Assembly (NCBI RefSeq): GCF_030160715.1
Contig: NZ_BSOW01000002.1
Location: 310,001-374,000 of the forward strand
Direction: 5' to 3'
DNA: 64,000 nt
Source: Bradyrhizobium iriomotense
Lineage (GTDB): Bacteria > Pseudomonadota > Alphaproteobacteria > Rhizobiales > Xanthobacteraceae
This document shows, piece by piece, positions 1 to 8,280 of this stretch. The notes below the pieces were generated by a model that saw nothing but the letters and a program-made list of their open reading frames with translations, was not told the DNA's origin and made no database searches. Position 1 is the stretch's first letter. Each line of letters starts with the position of its first letter. The translations under genes and the position numbers were made by a program.

Positions 1-664
1 CCTGCGCGCGCTGGTCGACGACGCCCGCGTGGTCCGCAGCATCCTGCGCAATCTGCACAGCCGCTATAACCGCAAGGTGGTCGAGCAGGCCGCCATCACC
101 GGCGTACTGAACAAGTCGATCTACGGCAATCCGGAGAACGCCACCGCGGCGGCGCAATACATCGCGAGCCGGCTGGACAATCAGGCCGAGGAGGTCGAAC
201 GCGGCTGGGTCGGGCAATTCGTCGAGGGCCAGGGCTTTCTGTTCGAGCGAACCGTGCGCGGCGTCAAGGAAGCGGCGATCATCGACGATGCCTTCCTGGG
301 TTCGGCCGAAGCGCGCAAGCTCGACGAATTCACGACGAAGCTCCAGGACGTGTACGCCCGCTCTGGCAAGCTGCGGCGCAAGGACACCGAGCACGCCGTC
401 CACGGCCCGGTCGACCTGTTCGAGGCTGTGACCGAAGCCGGCCGCAAGGGCATCACGCTGCAGCGCTACAAAGGTCTCGGCGAGATGAACCCCGAGCAGC
501 TCTGGGAGACGACGCTGGACACCGAGGTGCGCTCGCTGCTCCAGGTGAAGGTCAAGGAGGTCGACGAGGCCGACGACATCTTCACCAAGCTGATGGGCGA
601 CGTGGTCGAGCCGCGCCGCGACTTCATCCAGGAACATTCGCTGAGCGCGACCATCGACATCTAG
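1..664 (+). CDS. gyrB: DNA gyrase subunit B, C-terminal part (5' end outside window)
   Basis: This is the C-terminal third of the ATPase subunit of DNA gyrase, which introduces negative supercoils into DNA together with GyrA. The frame is open from base 2, so the gene begins upstream of the window. The conserved motif [17 protein letters not shown] (about base 465) and the following L..V...EVDEAD..F..LMGD segment are hallmarks of the TOPRIM/C-terminal region of type IIA topoisomerases. The protein ends with TIDI and a TAG stop at 662-664. It is the only clearly core chromosomal gene in the window, and everything downstream for about 30 kb looks accessory. Confidence 0.96.
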   Translation, partial: LRALVDDARVVRSILRNLHSRYNRKVVEQAAITGVLNKSIYGNPENATAAAQYIASRLDNQAEEVERGWVGQFVEGQGFLFERTVRGVKEAAIIDDAFLGSAEARKLDEFTTKLQDVYARSGKLRRKDTEHAVHGPVDLFEAVTEAGRKGITLQRYKGLGEMNPEQLWETTLDTEVRSLLQVKVKEVDEADDIFTKLMGDVVEPRRDFIQEHSLSATIDI

Positions 665-676
665 AAAAGCGGGAGC

Positions 677-723
677 TGTCGGGAAACACATATCCCTGAC
701 TCTATAATGCTATTCCCTGACTC
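677..723. repeat. Candidate end of a Tn7-like element
   Basis: Thirteen bases after the gyrB stop codon the sequence begins TGTCGGGAAACA and is followed by two direct repeats, TATCCCTGACTC (691-702) and TATTCCCTGACTC (711-723), about 20 bp apart. Ends of Tn7-family elements begin with TGT and carry spaced TnsB-binding repeats of roughly this period, so this fits such an end. That is inference: no inverted partner was found near the transposition genes. The stretch can also fold as an imperfect hairpin (GTCGGGA with TCCCTGAC), so part of a gyrB transcription end is an alternative. Confidence 0.3.
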
Positions 724-1414
724 GATTTACGCACAACCTCGACTCTGAGATTCGCAACCCAACATTGTTTCGAGCGTCAACAGGCTAGCGGCGCGCCCCC
801 CCTGAAGCCCAAAGATCGGCCAAGCTCCGCAGGCGGCTCAGGGCCAGCTTTCAACGAGTGGAGCAATGTGCGCCGCCGTACCCGGCCCATAAGGCCCCTC
901 CAAGCGGCCACAGAGCTTTCTAGCCACTTCTCTAAAGCCGGCCGCCGACGCCAGAAGGCACCAAGAATAGCGCGTCTCTCCGCAAGAAAGGAATCTTGTC
1001 CGGAAAGAAAGCAATTGCGCGATCGGTGAAAGCGATTGGAACACGCCTCTCTCATGGTGCCGCTGCTGTTAGATCTTCCGCAAAAACGTTGTCTTTTTTA
1101 GCCAAGCCGCGACATGAGGATGATGGGCCGTTGCGCGGCACGGCCAGCCGAAACCCAGCCCCTGGATGTCGCTTAGCCGTCGCCTCCACGTCAGGCTCGC
1201 AACGTTCGGGGCGCTCCGAAAGCCTTCTGGCGCCTCGCCCAGGCGCTCCCAGCGACTGCCCGAGGGACTGCTTGGCGTCCCAGCCAGGGCGGTCGGTCAC
1301 CTTCACAGCGACGACGGGCGGCTTCTCAGCCACAAATTCGGCCTGTACACCCTAGAATCCTTTGGTCGCCATAGTCGCGTTCAAGGATTCTATCGCCGGC
1401 CAAAACTCTGAAGC

Positions 1415-1710
1415 AGATCGGGCTCCATGATCCGGTCCGCGCGCCGCTGTTCAGGAAGGCCCACGAGACCCTTGATGATTGGGCCGGACAGGTCGTTTCT
1501 CAGGAGCCAGCGCCACCCTCTCGACCGGCGATATGAAATGGGGCGATCGGCGCTTAGCGGCTCCTCGATCACGCATTTGCGCCGGCCACGCGTCATCCAA
1601 ATAGCGATGACTGGCTGTTCCCGCGGGGCTACTTACACGACAGCTGGCTGGATCATCTCTACTAGGATACGGAGCTCGATCGTATCAAGTCTATGAAGCG
1701 GTGTAGCGGG
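1415..1710 (+). pseudogene. Possible decayed coding sequence
   Basis: One plus-strand frame reads as plausible protein (for example HDPVRAPLFRKAHETLDDWA, and later a segment rich in W, D and Y) but is broken by three stop codons. The composition looks coding, but no family is recognised. It may be the relic of an accessory gene in the region between gyrB and the qat operon. Chance cannot be excluded. Confidence 0.2.
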
Positions 1711-1890
1711 ACTCATAAACGCGTCAAAAGACACATAAGTGTGTCGCGTTTCTCCCGTTCCCAAGAGCGCGCTGACTACAACCTAGGATGAGCATGCGGC
1801 GCAAATCTGCCGCAAAACAGCTAATTCGATGCTGAATCTCTCAGCTAACCAATCGAAACTACAAAATTCACGGGCCGTTTACCAAAATGC

Positions 1891-2658
1891 CTAGCTGCCG
1901 AGGGCCAGCTCGCGCGACCCGCCTTTCGCCGCGATCTTCCCAATCTCCCGGAGGTTGGACGCCAGCCCGTCCTGAACCTCTTCGGTAGTCATGTCCCAAA
2001 TTCCGGCAAGACCTGAGACAACTAGGGGGATATCTGAAGGTGTAAAAGGGCGGCTGCCAATTTGCACAAAAGGACCGTCGCTCTCGGTAAGAACACGGTC
2101 ACGCGGCAGGGCCGCCAATATGGCTCGTCCACGTTCAGAACGGGTCATAGGCAATCCGACAGAAAACCAGCACCCCTGATCTGCCGCGCGCCGCATCTGA
2201 GAGGCGGAACCGGTAAACCAATGAAGGACAGGGATCCCAGCATCGGGCTTCCGTGCAAGGCTCTCAAGAAGAGGCTCGACTGCTGCTCGGCTGTGGAGCG
2301 ATAGCACTCTTCCGCCAGCCCGGGCTGACATAGAGAGCACGCTTTCAAAAACACGCTTCTGCACGGCAGAATGCATTTTGAATTCAGCACTTCCGTCTAG
2401 ACCTACTTCGCCGACGTAATCCGTTTCCGGCAAAAGGGCCTCGAAAAGCGCCAACTCGCGATGCCGTTCGTGAGCGACCTGCGGATGCAGTCCGAGCGCT
2501 GTACGAATTCGGGAAGCTCCCTTAGCCAGACGCAACGTGTTTCGCCAAGCTTTTGGAGTTGTCGTGACGGATAGGACGTATGCGCCGCACAGCGAGGTCT
2601 GCCGAGTGACCGCGACTGGGTCAGGATAGAGGTCGAGGTGACAATGAAAATCGATCAA
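1891..2658 (-). CDS. qatD: QatD, TatD-family metal-dependent hydrolase
   Basis: TatD-type nuclease-like protein with a TIM-barrel metallohydrolase fold, and the last gene of the qatABCD anti-phage operon. Metal ligands typical of TatD are visible: HxH in DFHCHLDLYP at the N-terminus, the Glu of GEVGLDG, the His of LHSRA and LHWFTGS, and the Asp of TESDGPF. The open frame extends to 2724, but the family normally begins right at the D-F-H-x-H segment. A TTG at 2658 overlaps the qatC stop and gives about 255 aa, the usual TatD length, so it is preferred. The tight overlap implies translational coupling to qatC. The exact start is uncertain. Confidence 0.88.
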   Translation of the reverse strand: MIDFHCHLDLYPDPVAVTRQTSLCGAYVLSVTTTPKAWRNTLRLAKGASRIRTALGLHPQVAHERHRELALFEALLPETDYVGEVGLDGSAEFKMHSAVQKRVFESVLSMSARAGGRVLSLHSRAAVEPLLESLARKPDAGIPVLHWFTGSASQMRRAADQGCWFSVGLPMTRSERGRAILAALPRDRVLTESDGPFVQIGSRPFTPSDIPLVVSGLAGIWDMTTEEVQDGLASNLREIGKIAAKGGSRELALGS

Positions 2659-3965
2659 GGGAAGCCACTCGCCCGCAGAAAGTTGCCAAGCTCGCTGATA
2701 CCACGCTTGAATACGTCGACGCACGCGGAACGTTCTTGCTCGTCTTCAGGCAGTGGTCCTGCTTGCATTACCCAAGGTTCTATCCGGACGGTGCGCGAAC
2801 GAGAGACTGCCGTCAAGACAGAGATAAGGTCGTCACGAATCTGCGGATCGTTTGCGATCTTTAAGAGATTTGGCTCGCGATATTCCGTGTCATCAGCGAT
2901 AGCGGCGGCGTGAAAGGCAGCCCGACGGATTAGGCACGGTACGCAGTGACCACACTGCTTGTTCTTCCGCTTCCATTTTCCGCACGAGACCGTGCCGGCG
3001 GCGGCCAGCTCGAAGTCAGCCGTCGCTGTTGCATGCCGTGCCATTATTTCTCCCTTCGTCTGATGCCGCAGCGGATTGCTGATGACGACGGGAAGACCGA
3101 CCCCTTCCAAAATGTGCTGGATCGCATTCAGGAAGAACGGGTGGGTAGTTCTCGTACTATGCGACCCAATGCGACGTGGTGTCAGAGGGGGATTTAGTGC
3201 GATGTGTCCGTTTTCAGGAACAATGAGGTCTACACGCGAGAGTCCTCTAAATTCAGCAATGGCCGTAGCCGTCAACACTCCATAGGTCAGAAAATTGAGG
3301 CTTCTGCTACGCATACTGATCTCGGTTGCACCGGTCCAAGTCGGATGTGCGTTCGCCGCGAACCGAGGACACAAAGTCGGGAGGAAGGTTGCGACGTTGG
3401 CTTGGTATTTCCGGTCACCCCTATAGGCATGGCTAACAAGAATTGGGCGACGGCCTTCGGAGAGCAGGTCGAGAACTCCAACGTAGCTGTCGAGGCCGCC
3501 AGAAAAGAGGCAGGCGCATTCTGCTTTCGAAAGGTCGATAAAGATCCTTCGACGATCTCGAACAGCCTTGCTAGGCGGACGAGGGCCACCGCGTTTGAAC
3601 CGTAGCGTCCAGTGGTCTCCGCTCAAGAAATTGAGAGCACTCTCGAGCATTGAGCGTACGGCGTTCCATGGCCTGGGATCGATCAGGGGAACCGTCAGCT
3701 CTAGGCGTCGGCACCATCTATCATCGGCATCGCTTCGGAGTACGAACGTGTCAGCGGCGGTTACCGCGAGCCCGATGGTCAGGAAGTCAAACGCGTCGTT
3801 CCTGATACCGAGTTTCAGTCGACTAATCGGATCGAGCAACATGGAGCCGATACGAGCGACCTTGGGCGGCATAGCTCCTTTCCCGTACAGGATGACGTGA
3901 ACGTCTGAGGCTTTGCGAGTAGCCGGTAGACCCGCTGCGTCGGCATGGCAGATCACCTTCGTCAT
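2655..3965 (-). CDS. qatC: QatC, QueC-like PP-loop protein
   Basis: Member of the QueC-like family found in the QatABCD defence system. QueC itself makes 7-cyano-7-deazaguanine. The ATP-pyrophosphatase PP-loop SGGLDS lies at about residues 155-160, and a C-terminal Cys cluster (CGKW, then CGHCVPC) resembles the QueC zinc site. At about 436 aa it is much longer than housekeeping QueC (about 230 aa), with an extra N-terminal domain of about 150 residues. An ATG at 3965 overlaps the qatB stop in an ATGA, so it is chosen over the ATG at 3980. The genes qatB before it and qatD after it both overlap it. The name rests on the four-gene context. Confidence 0.9.
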   Translation of the reverse strand: MTKVICHADAAGLPATRKASDVHVILYGKGAMPPKVARIGSMLLDPISRLKLGIRNDAFDFLTIGLAVTAADTFVLRSDADDRWCRRLELTVPLIDPRPWNAVRSMLESALNFLSGDHWTLRFKRGGPRPPSKAVRDRRRIFIDLSKAECACLFSGGLDSYVGVLDLLSEGRRPILVSHAYRGDRKYQANVATFLPTLCPRFAANAHPTWTGATEISMRSRSLNFLTYGVLTATAIAEFRGLSRVDLIVPENGHIALNPPLTPRRIGSHSTRTTHPFFLNAIQHILEGVGLPVVISNPLRHQTKGEIMARHATATADFELAAAGTVSCGKWKRKNKQCGHCVPCLIRRAAFHAAAIADDTEYREPNLLKIANDPQIRDDLISVLTAVSRSRTVRIEPWVMQAGPLPEDEQERSACVDVFKRGISELGNFLRASGFP

Positions 3966-4726
3966 TCGAAAGTCTCCCATTCTCGCCAGACTTCCTGCAT
4001 AGCATTGAGCTGCGCGCGCTCGACGTCCAGCTTCGACATCCTTCCGACGCCGTTTGCCAGTTTTGGACCCAATTGCCGATCCATTGCGATTTTGATCAGA
4101 TCGAAGAGTTCATTCTCTGCTTCAATGGTCCGAGCTTCGGATGGAGACCTATTCCAAGCCGACCCGGCATCTTCCGTCACTTGGTGAAAGAGAATTCGTG
4201 CGAGGTAATCGACAAGGACTTCTACGATTTGATCCGCGGATAAGGTACTCGGGTCGAAGATCTCTTCGTCTACTAGAACTTCGGTCATCGCCTCATTGAT
4301 CGCAACCACAACCCGGTCTGCATCAATCCCCTCCGGCGCCAGAGCCCGTGCAATTTCCTGAACTGCGATCGTTAAAGAACGTCCGACAAGGCCGGAGAGG
4401 TCCACTCCAACTGAGACGGAGCCAGTTCCCCCGCCCTGCATCTCACCGAGGAGCGCAAACAGACTACCGCCGGACGAGTAAGCTGGACCGAAGCGTCTCG
4501 GACCAACCCGAGCGCCGCCAGTTGCTGTCCTAGCGTAGCGGCCTAGTGCAGATTTTAGAAACGAGCCTTTTCCGATTCCTCTGGCATGGTGGCCAAACGC
4601 GATCCGAAAGGGCTGAAACCGATTAGTCGCTGGCGTTGGTACTGGCGCGCCAGGCGTGGCATCAGTACCGGCTGGAATGAGTGGTGACTTCCCGCCAGCT
4701 CCCGCACTAGACGAAGAGGTCCCCAC
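3962..4726 (-). CDS. qatB: QatB, defence system protein
   Basis: A 254-aa protein of unknown biochemical role that is a fixed partner in QatABCD. The N-terminus is rich in Gly, Ser, Pro and Ala (residues 1-35). It is followed by a Gly-rich stretch around residues 60-105 and a helical C-terminal half. No catalytic motif is apparent. It starts with GTG one base after the qatA stop and ends in an ATGA overlap with qatC, so the four genes form one transcription unit. The identity is assigned from position between a KAP-ATPase gene and a QueC-like gene, together with its size and composition. Confidence 0.85.
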   Translation of the reverse strand: MGTSSSSAGAGGKSPLIPAGTDATPGAPVPTPATNRFQPFRIAFGHHARGIGKGSFLKSALGRYARTATGGARVGPRRFGPAYSSGGSLFALLGEMQGGGTGSVSVGVDLSGLVGRSLTIAVQEIARALAPEGIDADRVVVAINEAMTEVLVDEEIFDPSTLSADQIVEVLVDYLARILFHQVTEDAGSAWNRSPSEARTIEAENELFDLIKIAMDRQLGPKLANGVGRMSKLDVERAQLNAMQEVWREWETFE

Positions 4727-4727
4727 G

Positions 4728-6494
4728 TCACGCCTCTTTCGCTTTGCCGCTCATCATCATCGTCATCCATCGTGGTGCCTTCTCCCCAAGCGAACTCACA
4801 AACGACGCGAGCATCTTGCCCGCATCCTCGTTCGCTCTCGCCAGCAGCACAGCGCCGCGGAAGTCGTCCCGGGAGCGTGACCACTCCGGATTCAACCTCA
4901 TTCGCCTGATTAGCTCTTCCATAACGGCCGGCTGTTCCGTCGTGATCGACTCGATGGCAGCTTTCGCGGTCGGAGATGCTTCAGTTCGAACTTGTCGCAA
5001 CACATCGACCGCCTTTATCGCGGCCTCTGACAATTTCGCTGCTGTAGCCCGGAGCGGGACAGTTTCGCGTGCCAGATAAACAGCAGGCCTCAAATCTACT
5101 TCGCTCAGCTTCGGCTCAAGCGCGGCCCAATCACGGACAAAGTCAACGTGCTTCAAGATTTCCGGAGGGCATCCTTCGATCGCCTGATCGCCATCGGTGC
5201 CCCCGGATTCAAGAGTGGCAAGAAAGTGAGGTTTTCCTGCGGAGGCGTTGATTGCGGTGTGCAAAGCGTCAACGGCCTTTGCATCGGTGCATCGCTCAAA
5301 GAGTGCCAACTTAGCGATGACGGATTCATCGAGCTCCATCTTTCGCTTCCGAGCAACAGACGCCCGCATGCGAACGACGTTCAGCATCCGTTTAATAATA
5401 CGAGGATTGCCGTTGACGTTAGCGGAATACGCGAGAAGAGGAGCCATTCGGTCGGCGAGATCGAGCGTCGAGCGGAGCGTCCTCGGATCGTCCGGCTTGA
5501 GGATGGAGAGCACTTCATCGACACCAAATTTGGCATCTGGCTTCCAGGCTTGTCGCAGCTGATCAACGAGAAAAGCTCGGAGCTGCTCCAGCCTGTCCCC
5601 ATTCGCTCCGGAAGCCTCAGCGAACAGCAGCAGCATGTAGGCTCTCACGTCTTGGACGCCGAGCTTCGGGACCCTGATCGGCACCTGGATCAACTTATCG
5701 AGGTAGTCCTCGACCAGACGAAGCGAGGGGTTCCTGAAATGCGTGGCAACGGCATGACGGACCATGTCCTCATCTGCCGCGATAACGAAGGCGGTGCGCG
5801 GCAAGAAAAGGAAGAGACGTATGGCCTCTAGCGTGTGAATGGTATTCGGAGGCGTGCAGCGATCGATATTGTCGATCAAGACGACTAGGGTCTTGCCGAG
5901 ACCCGACAGGACCTCGCTGAATTCCTGCCTAAAGGCTACGATCTCTTCGGGTGGACTTTTCTTAGGCTCCGGAGCGAACAAGCCTTCTGACTTGGTCTTT
6001 GCGTCTTTAGCGCCTTCTTCGATAGCTTTGACGTCATCTTCGTTGGCATCACCGGACAGAATGTCTCCGAGTCCCTCGACTCCCTTCCGAATCAAACCGA
6101 AGGTCGGGACACCCCAAAAAGCGGCTGCACCTTCAGCAGCGTACCCGAGAACTCGGAGTTTGTTGGTGCGCTTGAGTAGGCTCAATGCCTTTTCACGTAA
6201 GCCCTCAGGAGCTTCATCGAGCAACGCTTTTGCGATCACTGACATGAGCGCGGCTCGAGCGTCGTCGTAGTCTTGGTGTAACCAGGCATCAAACTCTACG
6301 AAGAGGAATTTCTGCTTGTGCTGGGACAGCTCTCCCCTCATGAGGTTGAGCACAGTGGATTTTCCCGTCCCCCAAGTGCCAAAAATTCCGAGGGAGAGAG
6401 GAAGCAAGCGCTCTGTTCCCACCATCTCGGCGGCGAGTTCCGCAACCTCAGAAAAGTTCAGGTAGTCAACTTTGGCGTCTGCGTCGGCCCACAT
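4728..6494 (-). CDS. qatA: QatA, KAP-family P-loop ATPase
   Basis: First gene of the qatABCD anti-phage operon. It encodes a 588-aa KAP-type NTPase. The Walker A motif GTWGTGKST is at residues 39-47, the KAP-like FDAW at 68-71, and Walker B LVVLIDNIDR at about 203-212 (KAP proteins typically carry a D-x-D/N-x-x-D-R form). A hydrophobic insert (about 115-145) between Walker A and B is usual in KAP ATPases and may contact membrane. Transcription starts in the 257-bp divergent region shared with the XRE gene, where two operator copies are found. Qat has been shown experimentally to protect against phage in other bacteria. The mechanism is unknown. Confidence 0.92.
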   Translation of the reverse strand: MWADADAKVDYLNFSEVAELAAEMVGTERLLPLSLGIFGTWGTGKSTVLNLMRGELSQHKQKFLFVEFDAWLHQDYDDARAALMSVIAKALLDEAPEGLREKALSLLKRTNKLRVLGYAAEGAAAFWGVPTFGLIRKGVEGLGDILSGDANEDDVKAIEEGAKDAKTKSEGLFAPEPKKSPPEEIVAFRQEFSEVLSGLGKTLVVLIDNIDRCTPPNTIHTLEAIRLFLFLPRTAFVIAADEDMVRHAVATHFRNPSLRLVEDYLDKLIQVPIRVPKLGVQDVRAYMLLLFAEASGANGDRLEQLRAFLVDQLRQAWKPDAKFGVDEVLSILKPDDPRTLRSTLDLADRMAPLLAYSANVNGNPRIIKRMLNVVRMRASVARKRKMELDESVIAKLALFERCTDAKAVDALHTAINASAGKPHFLATLESGGTDGDQAIEGCPPEILKHVDFVRDWAALEPKLSEVDLRPAVYLARETVPLRATAAKLSEAAIKAVDVLRQVRTEASPTAKAAIESITTEQPAVMEELIRRMRLNPEWSRSRDDFRGAVLLARANEDAGKMLASFVSSLGEKAPRWMTMMMSGKAKEA

Positions 6495-6699
6495 AGTCCC
6501 CTCGATGGGGACGATGTTCTTGATCGGACCCGATACATTGGTCCGCCGCCCGGTGCCCCCTTCGCGACGAAACTAGAAGCCCAAGAGGCGCCCGGCAATC
6601 ATTGGTTGTACCGACTAGAACCAAAGTCTTGTTCAAAGCCGATCAGCTCACGCAAGGGGCCAAAGGACCGCAAAAAGATTAGTGCCAGCCTCTTGCAAC

Positions 6700-6714
6700 T
6701 ACTCTTTTAGAGTA
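6700..6714. promoter_or_regulatory. Operator copy 1, perfect inverted repeat
   Basis: TACTCT-TTT-AGAGTA is a perfect 6-bp inverted repeat with a 3-bp centre. It lies in the divergent region between qatA (minus) and the XRE gene (plus). A second 15-bp copy lies 34 bp downstream and matches 11 of 15 positions. The AT-rich stretch between them (6715-6732) probably holds a -10 element. Binding by the neighbouring XRE protein is inferred from position. Confidence 0.6.
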
Positions 6715-6733
6715 ATATTATATATTTATAAGT

Positions 6734-6748
6734 TACCTTTTTGGAGCA
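6734..6748. promoter_or_regulatory. Operator copy 2 and start-codon palindrome
   Basis: TACCTTTTTGGAGCA is a second copy of the operator at 6700-6714 and ends 3 bases before the XRE start codon. It overlaps the ribosome-binding GGAG. A second inverted repeat, GGAGCAAT-AATG-ATTACTCC (6743-6762), spans the ATG itself with 7 of 8 pairs. A protein bound here would cover both the ribosome-binding site and the start, which fits autorepression. Confidence 0.5.
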
Positions 6749-6751
6749 ATA

Positions 6752-7684
6752 ATGATTACTCCTTCCCAATGCCGGGCGGCGCGAGCCCTCCTCGGTTGGT
6801 CTCAAGAAGAACTAGAGACAGCCGCGAAAGTGTCGAAAAAGACGATTGCCGACTTTGAGCGCGATCAACGCAATCAGCAGGTGCGAACCATCGATGCGAT
6901 CGAAGCAGCCTTGAACTCGGCTGGCATCATTTTCATACCGCAGAATGGCGGCGGCGAAGGTGTACGAAAGAGAGGAGCAATGCCTCGTCTTTTTCGACGC
7001 GATGACGTTGAGCATCGCGAATGGGTCGCTTTTGCATTCGACTACAAACAGCAACGCTTTACCGGCTTCGTAAGCTATCAGGCGTTGGCGGGCATTGCGC
7101 TGTCCAACATCGCACCGATCGCAGCCTTTGACCGGGACGTGGCACGAATCCTGATAACGGCAGCCGACAAAGTGGATAGATCTGACTTCGACCCCGACGG
7201 TCGCGTGCTCTTAACTCGCAACGATCTGCCGCCGATAGAGTTCGACCCAAATATCGTTGGAAAGACAATCGACAGAACGAGGCTTCATCTTATTGGACGT
7301 CGCAGGTTCACGGCGGTTACCGGCGCGGTAGTGGATCCTATCGACTATAATGGCTTTCGCATTCGATTCGGTGATGGTAGCACTAAGACATACCTTAAGC
7401 TCCGCGCCGGCGACGACGATCATGACGCTTTAGATGTTAGCGCCGAGATTGCTGCGGGCTTTTTCATTGTCAGCGAGCGCAACGACTGCCCCTTCTCAGT
7501 GGGAGACCAAGTCCGGCTAATTCCAGGTCAACAACGACCGGAGATTGGCGCTGGAGATGTCGGCATCGTGTGTGAAATCGAAGATTATCCCATTATGATG
7601 GGCCCGGCACCGCGTATCCGCGTAAAATTCACGAACCACACCACAGCCTGGGAAATCCCAACACAATTCGAATTGGCAAGCTAG
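6752..7684 (+). CDS. XRE-family transcriptional regulator, candidate qat regulator
   Basis: A 310-aa DNA-binding protein. Residues 1-60 form a Cro/C1-type helix-turn-helix (start MITPSQCRAARALLGWSQEE, recognition segment KVSKKTIADFE). A middle segment (about 85-140, with EWVAFAFDYKQQRFTGFVS) looks like a DUF1488-like module. The C-terminus (about 245-305) has the look of a small beta-barrel. The length is unusual, since most XRE proteins have only the first domain. It is transcribed divergently from qatA, and the shared intergenic region carries two operator copies, so control of the qat operon and of itself is likely. The ligand-sensing role of the extra domains is a guess. Confidence 0.85.
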   Translation: MITPSQCRAARALLGWSQEELETAAKVSKKTIADFERDQRNQQVRTIDAIEAALNSAGIIFIPQNGGGEGVRKRGAMPRLFRRDDVEHREWVAFAFDYKQQRFTGFVSYQALAGIALSNIAPIAAFDRDVARILITAADKVDRSDFDPDGRVLLTRNDLPPIEFDPNIVGKTIDRTRLHLIGRRRFTAVTGAVVDPIDYNGFRIRFGDGSTKTYLKLRAGDDDHDALDVSAEIAAGFFIVSERNDCPFSVGDQVRLIPGQQRPEIGAGDVGIVCEIEDYPIMMGPAPRIRVKFTNHTTAWEIPTQFELAS

Positions 7685-8280
7685 CTGTTACCCGTTTGAG
7701 ATGTTCAAGCGATCAATCGTCGAAAAGGCGTTGATCGAGCGTCAGCGCGCACGAGCGGCTAGTCTGTTCTCGGACGAATCGAAGTAAATGGAACGGCGGC
7801 TCCACCGCAACCGAACGGTGGCTGATACGGACCTTTTTTAATCCGCCCATTTCATAGAGAAGCTGAAGACTCAGCGATCGCCGCGAGGTATTTGCGCGAT
7901 CGAAGGGAGTCAACCTGAAAGCTCGTCGATAATGCCGAAGTACGTTGAGCTGAATAGGGTGTTCGTTGACTACGATGGCTCTCACTGTGAATCGGCGCGC
8001 TATTTGACCCCTAGATCGGCGCCCAAGATTGCCCCCTTCATTTATCGCTCAAGCATCTGACCCGGCTTCATGATTCTATCGTAGTCGGGGTCGGGGTCGC
8101 GTTGGACGCCGATTGGGGGTCAAGCTTGGGAGCCGAAACACACCCGATGGAGCGCTACCGACGGATGTCCACAGCCAAATTCGCCGCGCGGCGGTTATCA
8201 AGCGCTAACCTTGGTGATCCCTCTTCTATTTCGATGAGACTTCCTTCGCCTCATGCTAGTACCCGTGCGGGGGAACAACC
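7685..8280. other. Intergenic region between regulator and ATPase gene
   Basis: About 600 bp without a convincing gene. A 90-codon minus-strand frame at 7713-7985 has no recognisable motif and is not called. A small tandem GTCGGG-type repeat occurs at about 8087-8103. The promoter of the two-gene module that follows should lie in the last 200 bp, but no clear -35/-10 pair is seen. Confidence 0.4.

Larger units (their letters stand above)
665..1890. other. Gene-poor region after gyrB
   Basis: About 1.2 kb separates gyrB from qatD with no convincing intact gene. Several 60-120 codon open frames exist on both strands, but they have no recognisable motif and contradict one another. At 677-723 there is a TGT-led, repeat-containing stretch that could be a Tn7-like transposon end, listed separately. 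Around 1415-1700 one plus-strand frame looks like decayed coding sequence. An inverted repeat, ACACATAAGTGTGT, lies at 1731-1744. Confidence 0.5.

Noticed and set aside
996-1355. Open frame of 119 codons after gyrB
   Set aside because: Arg/Ser/Pro-rich composition typical of a shadow frame in GC-rich DNA, no ribosome-binding site, and overlapped by equally open frames on both strands.
665-1890. tRNA or other structured RNA gene as an integration site after gyrB
   Set aside because: No cloverleaf-like sequence with the conserved T-loop (GTTCRANNC) and anticodon arm was found in this gap or at 32812-33607.
7713-7985. Minus-strand frame of 90 codons between the XRE regulator and the ATPase gene
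   Set aside because: No motif, no clear ribosome-binding site and no neighbour relation; kept as intergenic.
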